DNA from: Bifidobacterium saguini DSM 23967 | Lineage (GTDB): Bacteria; Actinomycetota; Actinomycetes; Actinomycetales; Bifidobacteriaceae | DNA length: 64,000 bases | Assembly: GCF_000741715.1 (NCBI RefSeq) | Contig: NZ_JGZN01000016.1 | Coordinates: 62,001 to 126,000, forward strand | Direction: 5' to 3' | Part shown: positions 9,909 through 18,653 of the stretch, piece by piece | Numbering within the stretch: position 1 is the stretch's first letter | Layout of the letters: each line of letters opens with the position of its first letter | Position numbers and translations under genes: made by a program | The notes under the pieces: model-generated | Database searches by the model: none | What the model saw: the letters and a program-made list of their open reading frames with translations, nothing else | What the model was told of the DNA's origin: nothing

Positions 9909-11213
9909 CTACATGATAACGCCACTTACGGACGGTGCAATAAGCTTCACCTGCCAGTTTCGTGCGCCTTGCTCATAGAGGAAGTCCATTACGTCAATCA
10001 TGCCCGGGTCTTCCACCCAGCAAAGATTGCGTACAATCTGCGGTTTGATAATCATTTCCGATGGCGTGCGCGTATCTTCTGCAATCTGGTTGATGACTTT
10101 GCGCACACGCTGCAAACGCTCGTATCGATCCGGGTGGCGCTGCTGCCATAGTTTCATTGACCGCGGCGCATTGACAACACCATTATCATCCGATTGTTCA
10201 GGAACCGGCATTGCCGGCCATTCGGATGGTTTGAGCGCAAGAGCTCTATCGATGGCGCCTTTCCATACCTTCGGTTTCACAATGCGCTGAATCGGAGCGT
10301 ATCGTTCGAACATTTTGTCTTGTTCGGTACCGGTATGCATGCGCACACGCTCATTCAACGAACGCAGCATACGGAATTGTGCCGCATTGTGCGGTTTATG
10401 AGTGGCTGCTTCAATGATTGACGAGTCAGCCAGCAGCAACGATGATGAAATATCGTATTGCTTGGCGAGTCGATCGCGTTCTTCCCATAGTGATTTGGCA
10501 ACCGCCAATCCTTGCGGGTCTTTGCTCAACTGTGTGATGCGTGAAATACGCAGCCATGGCACAGGATGCGGCTTTCGGGGAGCAAGCCCCTTATGCAATG
10601 CATAGGAGAATTCCTCTTCCGCCCACTCATCCTTGCCTGCGGCTTTGAGATCGCGGCGCATCAAAGTTTCAAGCTCGATAAGCACTTCAACATCCAAAGC
10701 GGCATAATTACGCCAATCCCTCGGCAATGGGCGGTACGACCAATCAGCTGCGGAATGTTCTTTGGCCAACGTAATGCCGAGATAATGCTCGGTAACCGCA
10801 GCCAAACCGAAGCGATGAAGTCCCAACAGTCGGGCGGCAATCTCCGTATCGAACAGTGATTGAGGTTTCAATCCGATATCTGCAAAACCCGGTAAATCCA
10901 TCAATGAGTCATGCAAAATCCAGGTAGCATCTCCCACGGCCTCATTGAATTCATTCCAATCCGCACCAGCCGCAGTCAACGCAATAGGATCAAGCAGCAC
11001 AATGCCAGCGCCCTCGCGTTTGAACTGAATCAGCCAATCCTCATGACCATAGCGGAATCCGGATGCACGTTCGGCATCTGCGGCCAAAGAACCGTTCGCC
11101 TCAGCTAGCGCTTCACAGGCTCGATGGTATTCCTCGAGTGTCGCGGTGACATTAGGCACTCCCCCACGAGGTTCTTTCAATAGCCGTGGTTGGGTGTCGC
11201 GGACGTCACTCAC
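9909..11213 (-). CDS. rnd: Ribonuclease D-like 3'-5' exonuclease with HRDC domain
   Basis: 434 residues. The N-terminal DEDD exonuclease domain shows DAERASGFRY (DxE motif, about residue 42), WILHDSLMDLPGF near 94 and YAALDVEVLIELE near 170. An HRDC domain follows (PQGLAVAKSLWEERDRLAKQYD, about 230-310). RNase D trims tRNA and other stable RNA 3' ends. GTG 11213 overlaps the stop of the DUF3000 gene as GTGA, so the two are translationally coupled, an arrangement common in actinobacteria. Confidence 0.92.
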   Translation of the reverse strand: MSDVRDTQPRLLKEPRGGVPNVTATLEEYHRACEALAEANGSLAADAERASGFRYGHEDWLIQFKREGAGIVLLDPIALTAAGADWNEFNEAVGDATWILHDSLMDLPGFADIGLKPQSLFDTEIAARLLGLHRFGLAAVTEHYLGITLAKEHSAADWSYRPLPRDWRNYAALDVEVLIELETLMRRDLKAAGKDEWAEEEFSYALHKGLAPRKPHPVPWLRISRITQLSKDPQGLAVAKSLWEERDRLAKQYDISSSLLLADSSIIEAATHKPHNAAQFRMLRSLNERVRMHTGTEQDKMFERYAPIQRIVKPKVWKGAIDRALALKPSEWPAMPVPEQSDDNGVVNAPRSMKLWQQRHPDRYERLQRVRKVINQIAEDTRTPSEMIIKPQIVRNLCWVEDPGMIDVMDFLYEQGARNWQVKLIAPSVSGVIM

Positions 11214-11863
11214 CTGTCGTCAGCCTCCTCAAAGCGAACAGCGGATGTTATGAATGCGGCCCACGAGTTCACTTGTGCGCCGGCGTCCATAGTACCGTCC
11301 GGGCCAGAACCGTCAAGCGGAGTCCAGGAGACACGAATCTCACACCCTGCGCTGGTGGTGCCGGCTAACGTGCCGAATGCCGTGTTCTGATTGACGGTTA
11401 CTGTGCCGGAAACGGAGTCCGGTTCAACATTGTCGAGATAATCGCACATGTCATCCCAGTACATGCCGGGAGTCAGGGAATCATTTTCTTGAGCTTCAAG
11501 CGGCAACCTGGCGAACGCCACGCATCGCCATCGCGATCCCCAATCGGGGCGAGGTGTATTGCAATACAGCACCATAAGCCAGCCTGTAGCTGAGCGCATG
11601 GCTGCATAATCCATTGCATTGATGTCTCGGCTTGCGCCTTCGTGATGTGCTGAACTATCTGAATTATCCGCTTCAAGTTCCACGCCAATGCCATAATCCG
11701 CCAAGGTGGAAGGCACTGGAATTTCGCGATAGCGCACGCCGGCGATTTTGGTAATACCGCTTACTGATTCGACTGCAGCCCAGAGCTCATCCGGCACACC
11801 TTGAGGGCGCAAGGGCTGCCCTTCGTTGGGCACACCCACAGGAAATGCGTAGATGTCAGCCAT
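11210..11863 (-). CDS. DUF3000 family protein
   Basis: 217 residues, cytoplasmic, no known catalytic motif. The string PDELWAAVESV, followed by REIPVPSTLADYGIGVELEA, is the actinobacterial DUF3000 pattern, and the position immediately before rnd supports the call. Function is unknown; conserved pairing with RNase D hints at an RNA-related role but nothing in the sequence proves it. The stop overlaps the rnd start by 4 nt. Confidence 0.8.
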   Translation of the reverse strand: MADIYAFPVGVPNEGQPLRPQGVPDELWAAVESVSGITKIAGVRYREIPVPSTLADYGIGVELEADNSDSSAHHEGASRDINAMDYAAMRSATGWLMVLYCNTPRPDWGSRWRCVAFARLPLEAQENDSLTPGMYWDDMCDYLDNVEPDSVSGTVTVNQNTAFGTLAGTTSAGCEIRVSWTPLDGSGPDGTMDAGAQVNSWAAFITSAVRFEEADDR

Positions 11864-11938
11864 ATCTCTAGGCTACGAGCGAACTGAGAAAAACGCGGTA
11901 TTGACGCGTGTGGCGCGCATAAATTTACGGAATGCTAC

Positions 11939-11964
11939 GGCTCCCCTCCTTTTGGAGGGGAGCC
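11939..11964 (-). terminator. Terminator of pflA
   Basis: GGCTCCCCTCC and GGAGGGGAGCC form a perfect 11-bp stem around TTTT, about 47 nt past the pflA stop. There is no strong T-run after the stem on the minus strand. Confidence 0.6.
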
Positions 11965-12010
11965 GGATATGCAACTGCACCAAATGCACAATACTTCGTC
12001 AGCGCACGGT

Positions 12011-12892
12011 TTAATACACAGTGAAACCGTGGTCCTTGAATTGGTTCGCCACACGTTCGCGGGTGGCGGCATTCGGACCCTTCTGATTCTCCAGCGGGTA
12101 TGGAATGCGCAACTCGTGCCACTTCGGACGACCCAACTGATGGAAGCCAAGCACATCGATATGTTCTACGGCGTCACCAAAGGTCTCACAGATCCTAGCT
12201 ACGTTTTCCACATTCTCCTCAGAATCCGTAAGGCCTGGAACCAGAACAAAACGGACCCAAATTTTCTTGCCAGCCTTCGCCAATCGTTGACCGAAATCAA
12301 TAGTGGGCTGCAGCAGGCCGCCGGTCACCTTATGGTAGGTTGCCTCATCGCCTGATTTGACATCCAACAGGCACAAATCGATGTCTTCCAACATTTCGTC
12401 AGTGTAGTTGGTGTTGAGGAAGCCGGAAGTATCAAGGCAAGTATGCACGCCCATTTCCTTAGCGGCGTGGAATACTCGCGACACGAAGGCCGGCTGCATC
12501 ATCGATTCTCCACCGGAGAAGGTGATACCGCCATGCGTGGCTTTGAACAGGTCCTTGTAACGGTCGACTTTTTTAATCATCGCATCCAGATACACCGGCT
12601 TGCCGTCACGCATTTTCCATGTATCCGGGTTCTGGCAATACTGGCAACGCAATGGGCATCCGGACATGAATACGGTCATACGAGTTCCCGGACCGTCCAC
12701 GGATGTGTTGATATCCCAGGAGTGCACGAATCCGATGTCGCCGGATTTCAGCGCCGCGATACGGTCTCGCCGGTCAAGACCGATAGGTGATTCAAAGCCG
12801 GAAAGGCCACCCATCAATGTCTGGGATGCATAAGTCTTGGATTCGCGCAGCATGTGGCGCGTAGTGGTACGGAACTGGTCGTCGGGCATCAT
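12011..12892 (-). CDS. pflA: Pyruvate formate-lyase activating enzyme (radical SAM)
   Basis: 293 residues. The radical SAM [4Fe-4S] motif CPLRCQYC (CxxxCxxC) is near residue 79, followed by GGITFSGGESMMQP, the SAM-binding GGE region. The enzyme installs the glycyl radical on PflB with SAM and an electron donor under anaerobic conditions. ATG 12892 is chosen over the longer frame (12967) because AGGAGG lies 5 nt upstream. It lies about 190 nt downstream of pflB on the same strand, behind a hairpin that may partly terminate pflB transcripts. Confidence 0.93.
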   Translation of the reverse strand: MMPDDQFRTTTRHMLRESKTYASQTLMGGLSGFESPIGLDRRDRIAALKSGDIGFVHSWDINTSVDGPGTRMTVFMSGCPLRCQYCQNPDTWKMRDGKPVYLDAMIKKVDRYKDLFKATHGGITFSGGESMMQPAFVSRVFHAAKEMGVHTCLDTSGFLNTNYTDEMLEDIDLCLLDVKSGDEATYHKVTGGLLQPTIDFGQRLAKAGKKIWVRFVLVPGLTDSEENVENVARICETFGDAVEHIDVLGFHQLGRPKWHELRIPYPLENQKGPNAATRERVANQFKDHGFTVY

Positions 12893-13017
12893 TGTCCTCC
12901 TGTTCCTGCAAGTGATGCTATTTGCCCTGTGGTTGTTCGGCCAGAGCTCAACCTTCCCCTCAATCATGTTGTGCTGATTCTTCTTTGGTGAGGGAAACCA
13001 AAAATGAATCTCATAAG

Positions 13018-13044
13018 GAAGGGGTGGGACTTGCCCACCCCTTC
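13018..13044 (-). terminator. Hairpin after pflB
   Basis: GAAGGGGTGGG and CCCACCCCTTC form an 11-bp stem between pflB and pflA on the minus strand. The tail is weak (CCTTATG), so it may be an mRNA-stabilising or partial terminator that sets a high pflB to pflA ratio. Confidence 0.6.
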
Positions 13045-13084
13045 ATCGTTCTACCGTTTCACACGGTTGGTGTCATTCGACGAA

Positions 13085-15460
13085 TCAGTCGGTGACAGCG
13101 CCCTGGTGGAAGGTACGGGAGATCACGTCGAGCTGCTGCTCCTTGGTGAGCTTGACGAAGTTCACCGCGTAGCCGGAGACGCGCACGGTCAGGTGCGGGT
13201 ACTTCTCCGGGTGCTCGACTGCATCCTCCATGGTTTCCTTGCGCAGCACGTTGATGTTGGCGTGGTAGAGGCCGTGGCCGTTGCCGGCGTCCAGGATGCC
13301 GACCAGGTTGCCGATACGCTCTTCTTCATCGCGGCCCAGGCCATCAGGGGTGATGGTGTTGGTCAGCGAGATGCCGTCGAGAGCATCGTTGTAGTCGATC
13401 TTGCCGACGGAGAACATGGACGGCAGCATGCCGTGGGAATCCATGCCGTTCTCCGGGTTGGCGCCCGGAGCGTACGGGGTGCCCTTCTTGTGGCCGGACG
13501 GGAAGGAACCGGTGTTCTTGCCGTACTCCACGTTGGAGGTGATGGTCAGGATGGACTGGGTCGGGACTGCACCGCGGTAGACCGGCAGGCGCTTGACCTG
13601 GCCCATAACCGTGGAGACAACCCACTTGGCGATGTCATCAGCGCGATCATCATCGTTGCCGTAGATCGGGAACTCGCCGTCGGTGCGGTAGCCGACGACC
13701 AGATCGTCGTCAGCGCCCTCGACGTACTCGTACTCGTGGCCTTCGAGGGTCTTGGCCTCGGCGTTGGTGATCGGGTACACCTTGGCGTACTTGATGGCAG
13801 CCAGGGAGTCAGCGGCGATGGACAGACCGGACATACCGCAACCGAGGGTACGGTACACTTCCTTGTCGTGCAGAGCCATCTCGATGGACTCGTAAGCGTA
13901 CTTATCGTGCATGTAATGGATGATGTTCAGGGCCATGACGTAGGTCTCGGACAGCCATTCGAGAGCCTTCTCATAGTTGTTCTTGACCTTCTCGTAGTCC
14001 AGGGAGCCGTCGGCTTCCGGCTTGATCGGGTCGATAACGCCCTTGTCGATGACCTGCATGCCGGTCATCTCATCGCGGCCACCGTTGATGGCGTACAGCA
14101 GAGCCTTGGCGGAGTTCACACGAGCTGCGAAGAACTGCATCTGCTTGCCCACGCGCATCGGGGAGACGCAGCATGCGATGGCGGCGTCGTCGCCCCAGTG
14201 AGAACGAATTTCCTTGTCGGACTCGTACTGGATGGCGGAGGTGTCGATGGAGATCTTAGCGCAGAAGCGCTTGTAGCCTTCCGGCAGCTTCGGATCCCAG
14301 AAGATGGTGATGTTCGGCTCAGGGCCAGGTCCAAGGTGCTCCAGGGTCAGGGTGTTGAGCAGACGGAAGGAGGTCTTGGTGACCAGCGGACGGCCGTCAT
14401 CGCCGAAGCCAGCGTCGGACCAGGTTGCCCAGTACGGATCGCCGGAGAAGATGGCGTCGTAATCCTTGGTACGCAGAAAGCGCACGATACGCAGCTTCAT
14501 GACGATGTTGTCGATGAGCTCCTGAGCGTCGGTCTCGGTGATCTTGCCGGCCTTGAGGTCGCGCTCGATGAAGCAGTCGAGGAAGGCGGAGTTACGGCCG
14601 AAGGACATTGCTGCGCCGTCCTGGGACTTGATGGAAGCCAGGTAGCCCATGTAGGTCCACTGCACGGCTTCCTGAGCGGTCTGAGCCGGGCGGGTCAGGT
14701 CGAGGCCGTACTCGTTGCCGAGGTTGATGAGCTGCTTCAGAGCCTTGATCTGCTCGTCGTGCTCTTCGCGGAAGCGGATCCAGTGCTCGATCTCCGGCTC
14801 GGTGAAGTCGTTGCGGTACGGCACGGAGTCCTTGTCGCGCTTCTTGAAAGCGATCAGCTTGTTGACACCGTACAGAGCCACACGACGGTAGTCGCCGATG
14901 ATACGGCCACGGCCGTAGGCATCCGGCAGACCGGTCAGAATCTTGTTGTGGCGAGCGATCTTGATCTGCTTGGTGTAGACGCCGAAGACGCCATCGTTGT
15001 GGGTCTTGCGGTACTTGGTGAAGATCTTCTTGATCTCCGGATCCGGCTCCTTGCCAGCTTCACGGATGGCCTGCTCGACCATACGCCAGCCGCCGTTCGG
15101 CATCATGGCGCGCTTGCACGGCACGTCGGTCTGAAGGCCGACAATCACGTTGTCGACTTCCGGGGAATCAATGTAGCCAGCCGGGAAGGCGTCAATGCCG
15201 GCCGGGGTGTGGGTATCCACATCGTAGACGCGCTGCTTGCGCTCTACTGCCAGGTAGTTGTCGTCGAGGTACTTCCACAGGTGCTTCGTCTTTTCGGTGG
15301 CAGGTGCCAGGAAGGACTCGTCGCCCTCGTACGGGGTGTAGTTCTTCTGGATGAAGTCGCGAACGTCAATATCCTTCTGCCAGTTACCCTCGGTGAAGCC
15401 TGCCCACGCCTTTGCGTCGAGCTCCTCCTGGGAGACAGCTGCATTCTCTACTGCGGTCAT
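13085..15460 (-). CDS. pflB: Formate C-acetyltransferase (pyruvate formate-lyase)
   Basis: 791 residues, full length. It converts pyruvate and CoA to acetyl-CoA and formate, a main bifidobacterial route that spares NADH. The catalytic cysteine pair is in AIACCVSPM near residue 415, and the glycyl-radical loop [10 protein letters not shown] is near residue 765, as expected for a class III glycyl-radical enzyme. Start ATG 15460 is behind AAAGGAGTGAC. Two CRP/FNR-like half-palindromes lie upstream (15555 and 15614). pflA follows downstream. Confidence 0.98.
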   Translation of the reverse strand: MTAVENAAVSQEELDAKAWAGFTEGNWQKDIDVRDFIQKNYTPYEGDESFLAPATEKTKHLWKYLDDNYLAVERKQRVYDVDTHTPAGIDAFPAGYIDSPEVDNVIVGLQTDVPCKRAMMPNGGWRMVEQAIREAGKEPDPEIKKIFTKYRKTHNDGVFGVYTKQIKIARHNKILTGLPDAYGRGRIIGDYRRVALYGVNKLIAFKKRDKDSVPYRNDFTEPEIEHWIRFREEHDEQIKALKQLINLGNEYGLDLTRPAQTAQEAVQWTYMGYLASIKSQDGAAMSFGRNSAFLDCFIERDLKAGKITETDAQELIDNIVMKLRIVRFLRTKDYDAIFSGDPYWATWSDAGFGDDGRPLVTKTSFRLLNTLTLEHLGPGPEPNITIFWDPKLPEGYKRFCAKISIDTSAIQYESDKEIRSHWGDDAAIACCVSPMRVGKQMQFFAARVNSAKALLYAINGGRDEMTGMQVIDKGVIDPIKPEADGSLDYEKVKNNYEKALEWLSETYVMALNIIHYMHDKYAYESIEMALHDKEVYRTLGCGMSGLSIAADSLAAIKYAKVYPITNAEAKTLEGHEYEYVEGADDDLVVGYRTDGEFPIYGNDDDRADDIAKWVVSTVMGQVKRLPVYRGAVPTQSILTITSNVEYGKNTGSFPSGHKKGTPYAPGANPENGMDSHGMLPSMFSVGKIDYNDALDGISLTNTITPDGLGRDEEERIGNLVGILDAGNGHGLYHANINVLRKETMEDAVEHPEKYPHLTVRVSGYAVNFVKLTKEQQLDVISRTFHQGAVTD

Positions 15461-15554
15461 GTCACTCCTTTAGTGGGGTTGTTGGTCTCGCATCTTCACG
15501 GAACCATTGCCACTAAGTGTAGTTTGCACATGCTTGGGAAAAGCTGAAATTGCA

Positions 15555-15570
15555 AGTGAGCTATATCACA
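15555..15570. promoter_or_regulatory. CRP/FNR-like operator upstream of pflB
   Basis: AGTGAGCTATATCACA differs at one position from the TGTGA-N6-TCACA type bound by CRP/GlxR/FNR-family regulators. It is about 95 nt upstream of the pflB start. The regulator is inferred, not identified. Confidence 0.5.
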
Positions 15571-15613
15571 TTCGTGTGATTTGCTTGATATTGCAACGTT
15601 TTGCGCCGCAGAC

Positions 15614-15629
15614 CATGAGCTACATCACA
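15614..15629. promoter_or_regulatory. Second, weaker CRP/FNR-like operator upstream of pflB
   Basis: CATGAGCTACATCACA repeats the 15555 site with 13 of 16 positions identical, 59 nt further upstream and in the same orientation. The repetition makes chance less likely. Confidence 0.4.
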
Positions 15630-15676
15630 GTACAACCGTCAATTTTAAACACAAATAATTGAACGTTTTCCCACAA

Positions 15677-15699
15677 TGTGACCGTTAACAACGTTCACA
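15677..15699. repeat. Imperfect 23-nt inverted repeat between pflB and the SPOR-like gene
   Basis: TGTGACCGTT and AACGTTCACA flank a 3-nt centre with one mismatched pair. It may be an operator for pflB or a hairpin at the 3' end of the small gene at 15738. Confidence 0.35.
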
Positions 15700-15737
15700 T
15701 GTGCACAGGCAACCGCACACAGCAAGCCACTGCTATA

Positions 15738-15938
15738 TCAGTGGCGATATCCTTCCCCGTTCCACTGACGGTTCTGTTCCTCCCATTTGGCGTTGCGATC
15801 AGCCACGATATCCCACGCGTGTTCGGCATCTTCCTTGCTCTTGTATGGACCCATACGCTGTTCGATTGGAGAAATAGGTCCAAGTTCCGCACGGCCCTTA
15901 ACCATGTTGAAGTACCACTGCTTATCGTTCTCGCTCAT
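15738..15938 (-). CDS. Small SPOR-like conserved actinobacterial protein
   Basis: 66 residues, soluble and highly charged. The pattern KQWYFNMVKGRAELGP, then RMGPYKSKEDAEHAWDI and a final DRNAKWEEQNRQWNGE matches the short single-domain 'SPOR domain-containing' proteins of actinobacteria. Their role is not established. The ATG at 15938 has AAGGAAGGGG upstream, and its position between two well defined genes supports a real gene. Confidence 0.75.
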   Translation of the reverse strand: MSENDKQWYFNMVKGRAELGPISPIEQRMGPYKSKEDAEHAWDIVADRNAKWEEQNRQWNGEGYRH

Positions 15939-15972
15939 ACTTCCGTTCCCCTTCCTTCAATCAATTGAAGAA

Positions 15973-16024
15973 TGCCTGTACGTTGATGGTGACTCGCAGC
16001 CGAGACACCATCAACGTACAGGCA
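15973..16024. terminator. 19-bp perfect hairpin between the M20 amidohydrolase and the SPOR-like gene
   Basis: Arms 15973-15991 and 16006-16024 are perfectly complementary around a 14-nt loop. It lies just past the amidohydrolase stop on the minus strand and is followed by TTCTTC, so it is probably that gene's terminator, although unusually long. Confidence 0.65.
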
Positions 16025-16062
16025 TCCAATACGCAGCCAATTCACGTGAGCATATATCTGAC

Positions 16063-17313
16063 TCAGACTACAGCGGCCACATCAGCTTCCTGCGTCTTGA
16101 CGCGTGCGGCATGCTGTTCCTTAATCCGTTCAAGCAACGCAGGGTCAACAATCACATCAAGCGCGGTGTAGGCCAGTGCCTTGGAGGACCAACGGATTGA
16201 TTCCAAACCGAATGGACTTGCAGCGGCAGCAGCCACCTTCTCATTATGCCCGCCGAGCTTTTCCGGGGAGATGGAGAACATCGGCTGGATGGTGGGCACC
16301 ACTTGAGAAACATTGCCCACATCGCTGGAGCCGAAGCTCACCTTATCCTGTTCGGTCGGCTCAACCACTTGACCCAAGCTTTCCGCATTACGCTGCCAGA
16401 CTTCATCGAACAGTGGAGTCGGAATCATATTATCAACTTGATTCTGGTATGGCTTCAACGTTCCGGTTGCTCCCGTAGCGAGCGCGGCACCGGCTACGAT
16501 ATTCTCTACTTTCTTGCGCAACGAGAGCAGTCCTGGTACTGAAGCGGAACGCAAATAGAACTTGGCTTTGGCATAGTCAGGCACCACATTCGGCTGCAAG
16601 CCACCGTCGGTGATAATGCCATGGACGCGCACGTCCTTGGGTAGATGCTGGCGAAGCGCATTGATTGAGTTGAATGTTTGAATCACACCATCCAGTGCAT
16701 TGATGCCTTGCTCAGGCGTCGCCGCAGCGTGAGCGGCCTTGCCATGGAATTCGATGTCAATCGGCTGGCATGCAAGGTTGCGCGAGGACAGATAGTTGCC
16801 GCCAGCGTGCGGGTGAGCGCACAGCGCGATATCAACATCGTCGAAGAAACCATCCTTGACGAAGCTGCCTTTGGCGCTACCGTTTTCGCCGCCTTCCTCG
16901 CCCGGAGTGCCGTACACACGCAATTCGCCGCCGAATTCGTCGATGACGCGCTTCAATGACGCAGCAGCAAGCGACGAGTTGGGGCCAAAGACACTGTGGC
17001 CGCAACCATGCCCCACACCAGGCAGAGCATCATATTCAGCGAGGAATACCACAACCGGGCCTGGCTTACCGGTACGGTAGACGGCTTCGAAACCAGTGCG
17101 ATGATCGGCAACGCCAAGAGTGACGTCGAATCCTTCTTCCTTGAGCTTGTTCGACAACGTCTCCGAAGCGAAGAATTCGTAGTTGCTGTATTCGGGCTTG
17201 TCGTGAATGGCCAAGGAAATACGCTGGTAGTCCGGCAACACCGAATCCACATAGTCGCTGATGCGCTGTTTGGCGTTGGCTACACGGGTTTCGATGGATT
17301 CCTGCTCGCTCAT
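16063..17313 (-). CDS. M20-family amidohydrolase (AbgB-like)
   Basis: 416 residues. Motifs include VFLAEYDALPGVGHGCGHSVFG near residue 80, GTPGEEGGENGSAKGSF near 120 and ALCAHPHAGG near 150, typical of metal-dependent M20 amidohydrolases close to AbgB/HipO. Such enzymes remove acyl or aryl groups from N-substituted amino acids. It lies immediately downstream of a metQ-like gene, suggesting hydrolysis of imported acyl-methionine or a similar substrate; that link is inferred. ATG 17313 has GAGGAG upstream and is preferred over 17388. Upstream (17331-17372) is a run of near-repeats of GATTGATTGCGA. Confidence 0.85.
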   Translation of the reverse strand: MSEQESIETRVANAKQRISDYVDSVLPDYQRISLAIHDKPEYSNYEFFASETLSNKLKEEGFDVTLGVADHRTGFEAVYRTGKPGPVVVFLAEYDALPGVGHGCGHSVFGPNSSLAAASLKRVIDEFGGELRVYGTPGEEGGENGSAKGSFVKDGFFDDVDIALCAHPHAGGNYLSSRNLACQPIDIEFHGKAAHAAATPEQGINALDGVIQTFNSINALRQHLPKDVRVHGIITDGGLQPNVVPDYAKAKFYLRSASVPGLLSLRKKVENIVAGAALATGATGTLKPYQNQVDNMIPTPLFDEVWQRNAESLGQVVEPTEQDKVSFGSSDVGNVSQVVPTIQPMFSISPEKLGGHNEKVAAAAASPFGLESIRWSSKALAYTALDVIVDPALLERIKEQHAARVKTQEADVAAVV

Positions 17314-17443
17314 AGGTGCTGTACTCCTCGTTGATTGCGATTGATTGAGATTGATTGCGATTGCTGAAGGTTGATTAAGGCGGCTCATATACTGCTGAGC
17401 CGCCAGTTCATGAATGGAGATGATGCTTTCGCGTTAGCTTTGC

Positions 17444-18409
17444 TTACTTGGACAAATCGGATTCGATTTCAGCCAGGAAGCTCTGCAGTTCTTTGGCGCT
17501 GTAGTCGGTTGCCAGCACCGAAGTGCCCTTGGAATCTTCCTGTACGGCATCGGTAACGGTCTTGCTCTGGTAGATTTCGACGATCTTCTTGTACACCGGG
17601 TTGTTCACGTCGGCCTTGCGGGAGACGAACACGTTGATGTACGGCTTGGCGGAGTCGGCGCTTGGGTCGTCCTGGAAGATAGCGTCCTTCGGGTTAAGAC
17701 CGGCATCCTTGATGTAGCTGTTGTTGATAATGCCTGCGGTCAGCTGCGGATCGTTGAGCGAGTTGGCGACTTTTTCGGCACCCAACGGCACGACCTTGAC
17801 CTTGGATGCGGATTCGTCGATGTCGGACGGAGCGGTGACGGCAGTCCACTTGCTCTTCAGCGTTACCAGACCGGCCTTCTGCAGTACGCCAATGGCACGG
17901 GCCTGGTTGGTTTCGTCGTTCGGAATGGCGATGGTGTCGCCTTGCTTGATGTCGTCAACGCTCTTGACCTTGCTGGAATAGAGGCCCAGCGGCACGATTA
18001 CGGTTCCGCCAATAGGCTGCAGGTCCTTGTTGTTCTTGACATTGTAGTTGGCCAGGTACAGCAAGTGCTGGAATTCGTTGAGATCAAGATCACCCTGATC
18101 AAGTGCTGGGTTTTCGGAAGTGTAATCCTGGAAGTCCACGATGTCGACGTGGATGCCTTGCTTCAGTGCTTCCTGCTTGAACACCTGCCATGGCTTGTCA
18201 GATGCGCCGACCACACCGATCTTGACCGGATTGGCTTCGGAGCCTTTTTCGGCGGTCGCATTGTTGGCGAATGCACGGTAGCCGAAGAAGCTTCCGGCCA
18301 GAACCAGTACCACCACCACGGCTGCGATGATGATGTTGCGCAGTGTATGGTTCACCCTCACCGGCTCCTGCGGATTAATGGGTGCCTGAGTCTGAGTTGC
18401 TGCGGACAT
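17444..18409 (-). CDS. MetQ/NlpA-family methionine substrate-binding protein, copy 1
   Basis: 321 residues. After a cytoplasmic stretch of about 25 residues there is one membrane helix (NIIIAAVVVVLVLAGSFFGY), then the NlpA-type binding fold: KIGVVGASDKPWQVFKQEA, VDIVDFQDYTSENPALDQGDLDLNEFQHLLYL, AIPNDETNQARAIGVLQKAGLVTL. There is no lipobox cysteine, so it is held by a signal anchor. It should deliver methionine or a related compound to an ABC importer; the nearest metNI is at 21622-23489. It is very similar to the copy at 23620 and is followed by an M20 amidohydrolase. Confidence 0.88.
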   Translation of the reverse strand: MSAATQTQAPINPQEPVRVNHTLRNIIIAAVVVVLVLAGSFFGYRAFANNATAEKGSEANPVKIGVVGASDKPWQVFKQEALKQGIHVDIVDFQDYTSENPALDQGDLDLNEFQHLLYLANYNVKNNKDLQPIGGTVIVPLGLYSSKVKSVDDIKQGDTIAIPNDETNQARAIGVLQKAGLVTLKSKWTAVTAPSDIDESASKVKVVPLGAEKVANSLNDPQLTAGIINNSYIKDAGLNPKDAIFQDDPSADSAKPYINVFVSRKADVNNPVYKKIVEIYQSKTVTDAVQEDSKGTSVLATDYSAKELQSFLAEIESDLSK

Positions 18410-18550
18410 TTCGATTTCCCCTCTGTTGAACGGTCAAGTCATTCCCTCGATGACATGACCCAACGATAGAGGCTGAAAGACGCCCTACTGCCCGTTTAGC
18501 CATACGGCCTGCTTATAGCCCGCTACGAGGCATTACGGGTTTTGCGCTTG

Positions 18551-18562
18551 ATAACCGGTTAT
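18551..18562. promoter_or_regulatory. 12-nt palindrome upstream of metQ copy 1
   Basis: ATAACCGGTTAT is a perfect palindrome about 140 nt upstream of the metQ-like start and past the nadE stop. It is a possible operator; no known family assigned. Confidence 0.25.
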
Positions 18563-18587
18563 AAGCCGCCATTTATCTCAATATATG

Positions 18588-18618
18588 AGAAAAGCACCTC
18601 ATGACGAGGTGCTTTTCT
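18588..18618 (-). terminator. Terminator of nadE
   Basis: AGAAAAGCACCTC pairs with GAGGTGCTTTTCT, a 13-bp stem with a 5-nt loop, 36 nt past the nadE stop on the minus strand. The T-rich arm serves as the tail. Confidence 0.8.
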
Positions 18619-18653
18619 GCGGTGAAGAATGCGCTTCTAGCACGTAATCACTA

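Noticed and set aside
13004..15547. An 847-codon open frame opposite pflB
   Set aside because: It is a shadow of the strongly biased codon pattern of pflB; it has no ribosome site or recognised domain.
15565..15580. ATCACA-TTCG-TGTGAT as a Rex or CRP site
   Set aside because: The half-sites point outward (TCACA before TGTGA), opposite to Rex and CRP operators; the overlapping 15555-15570 site fits better.
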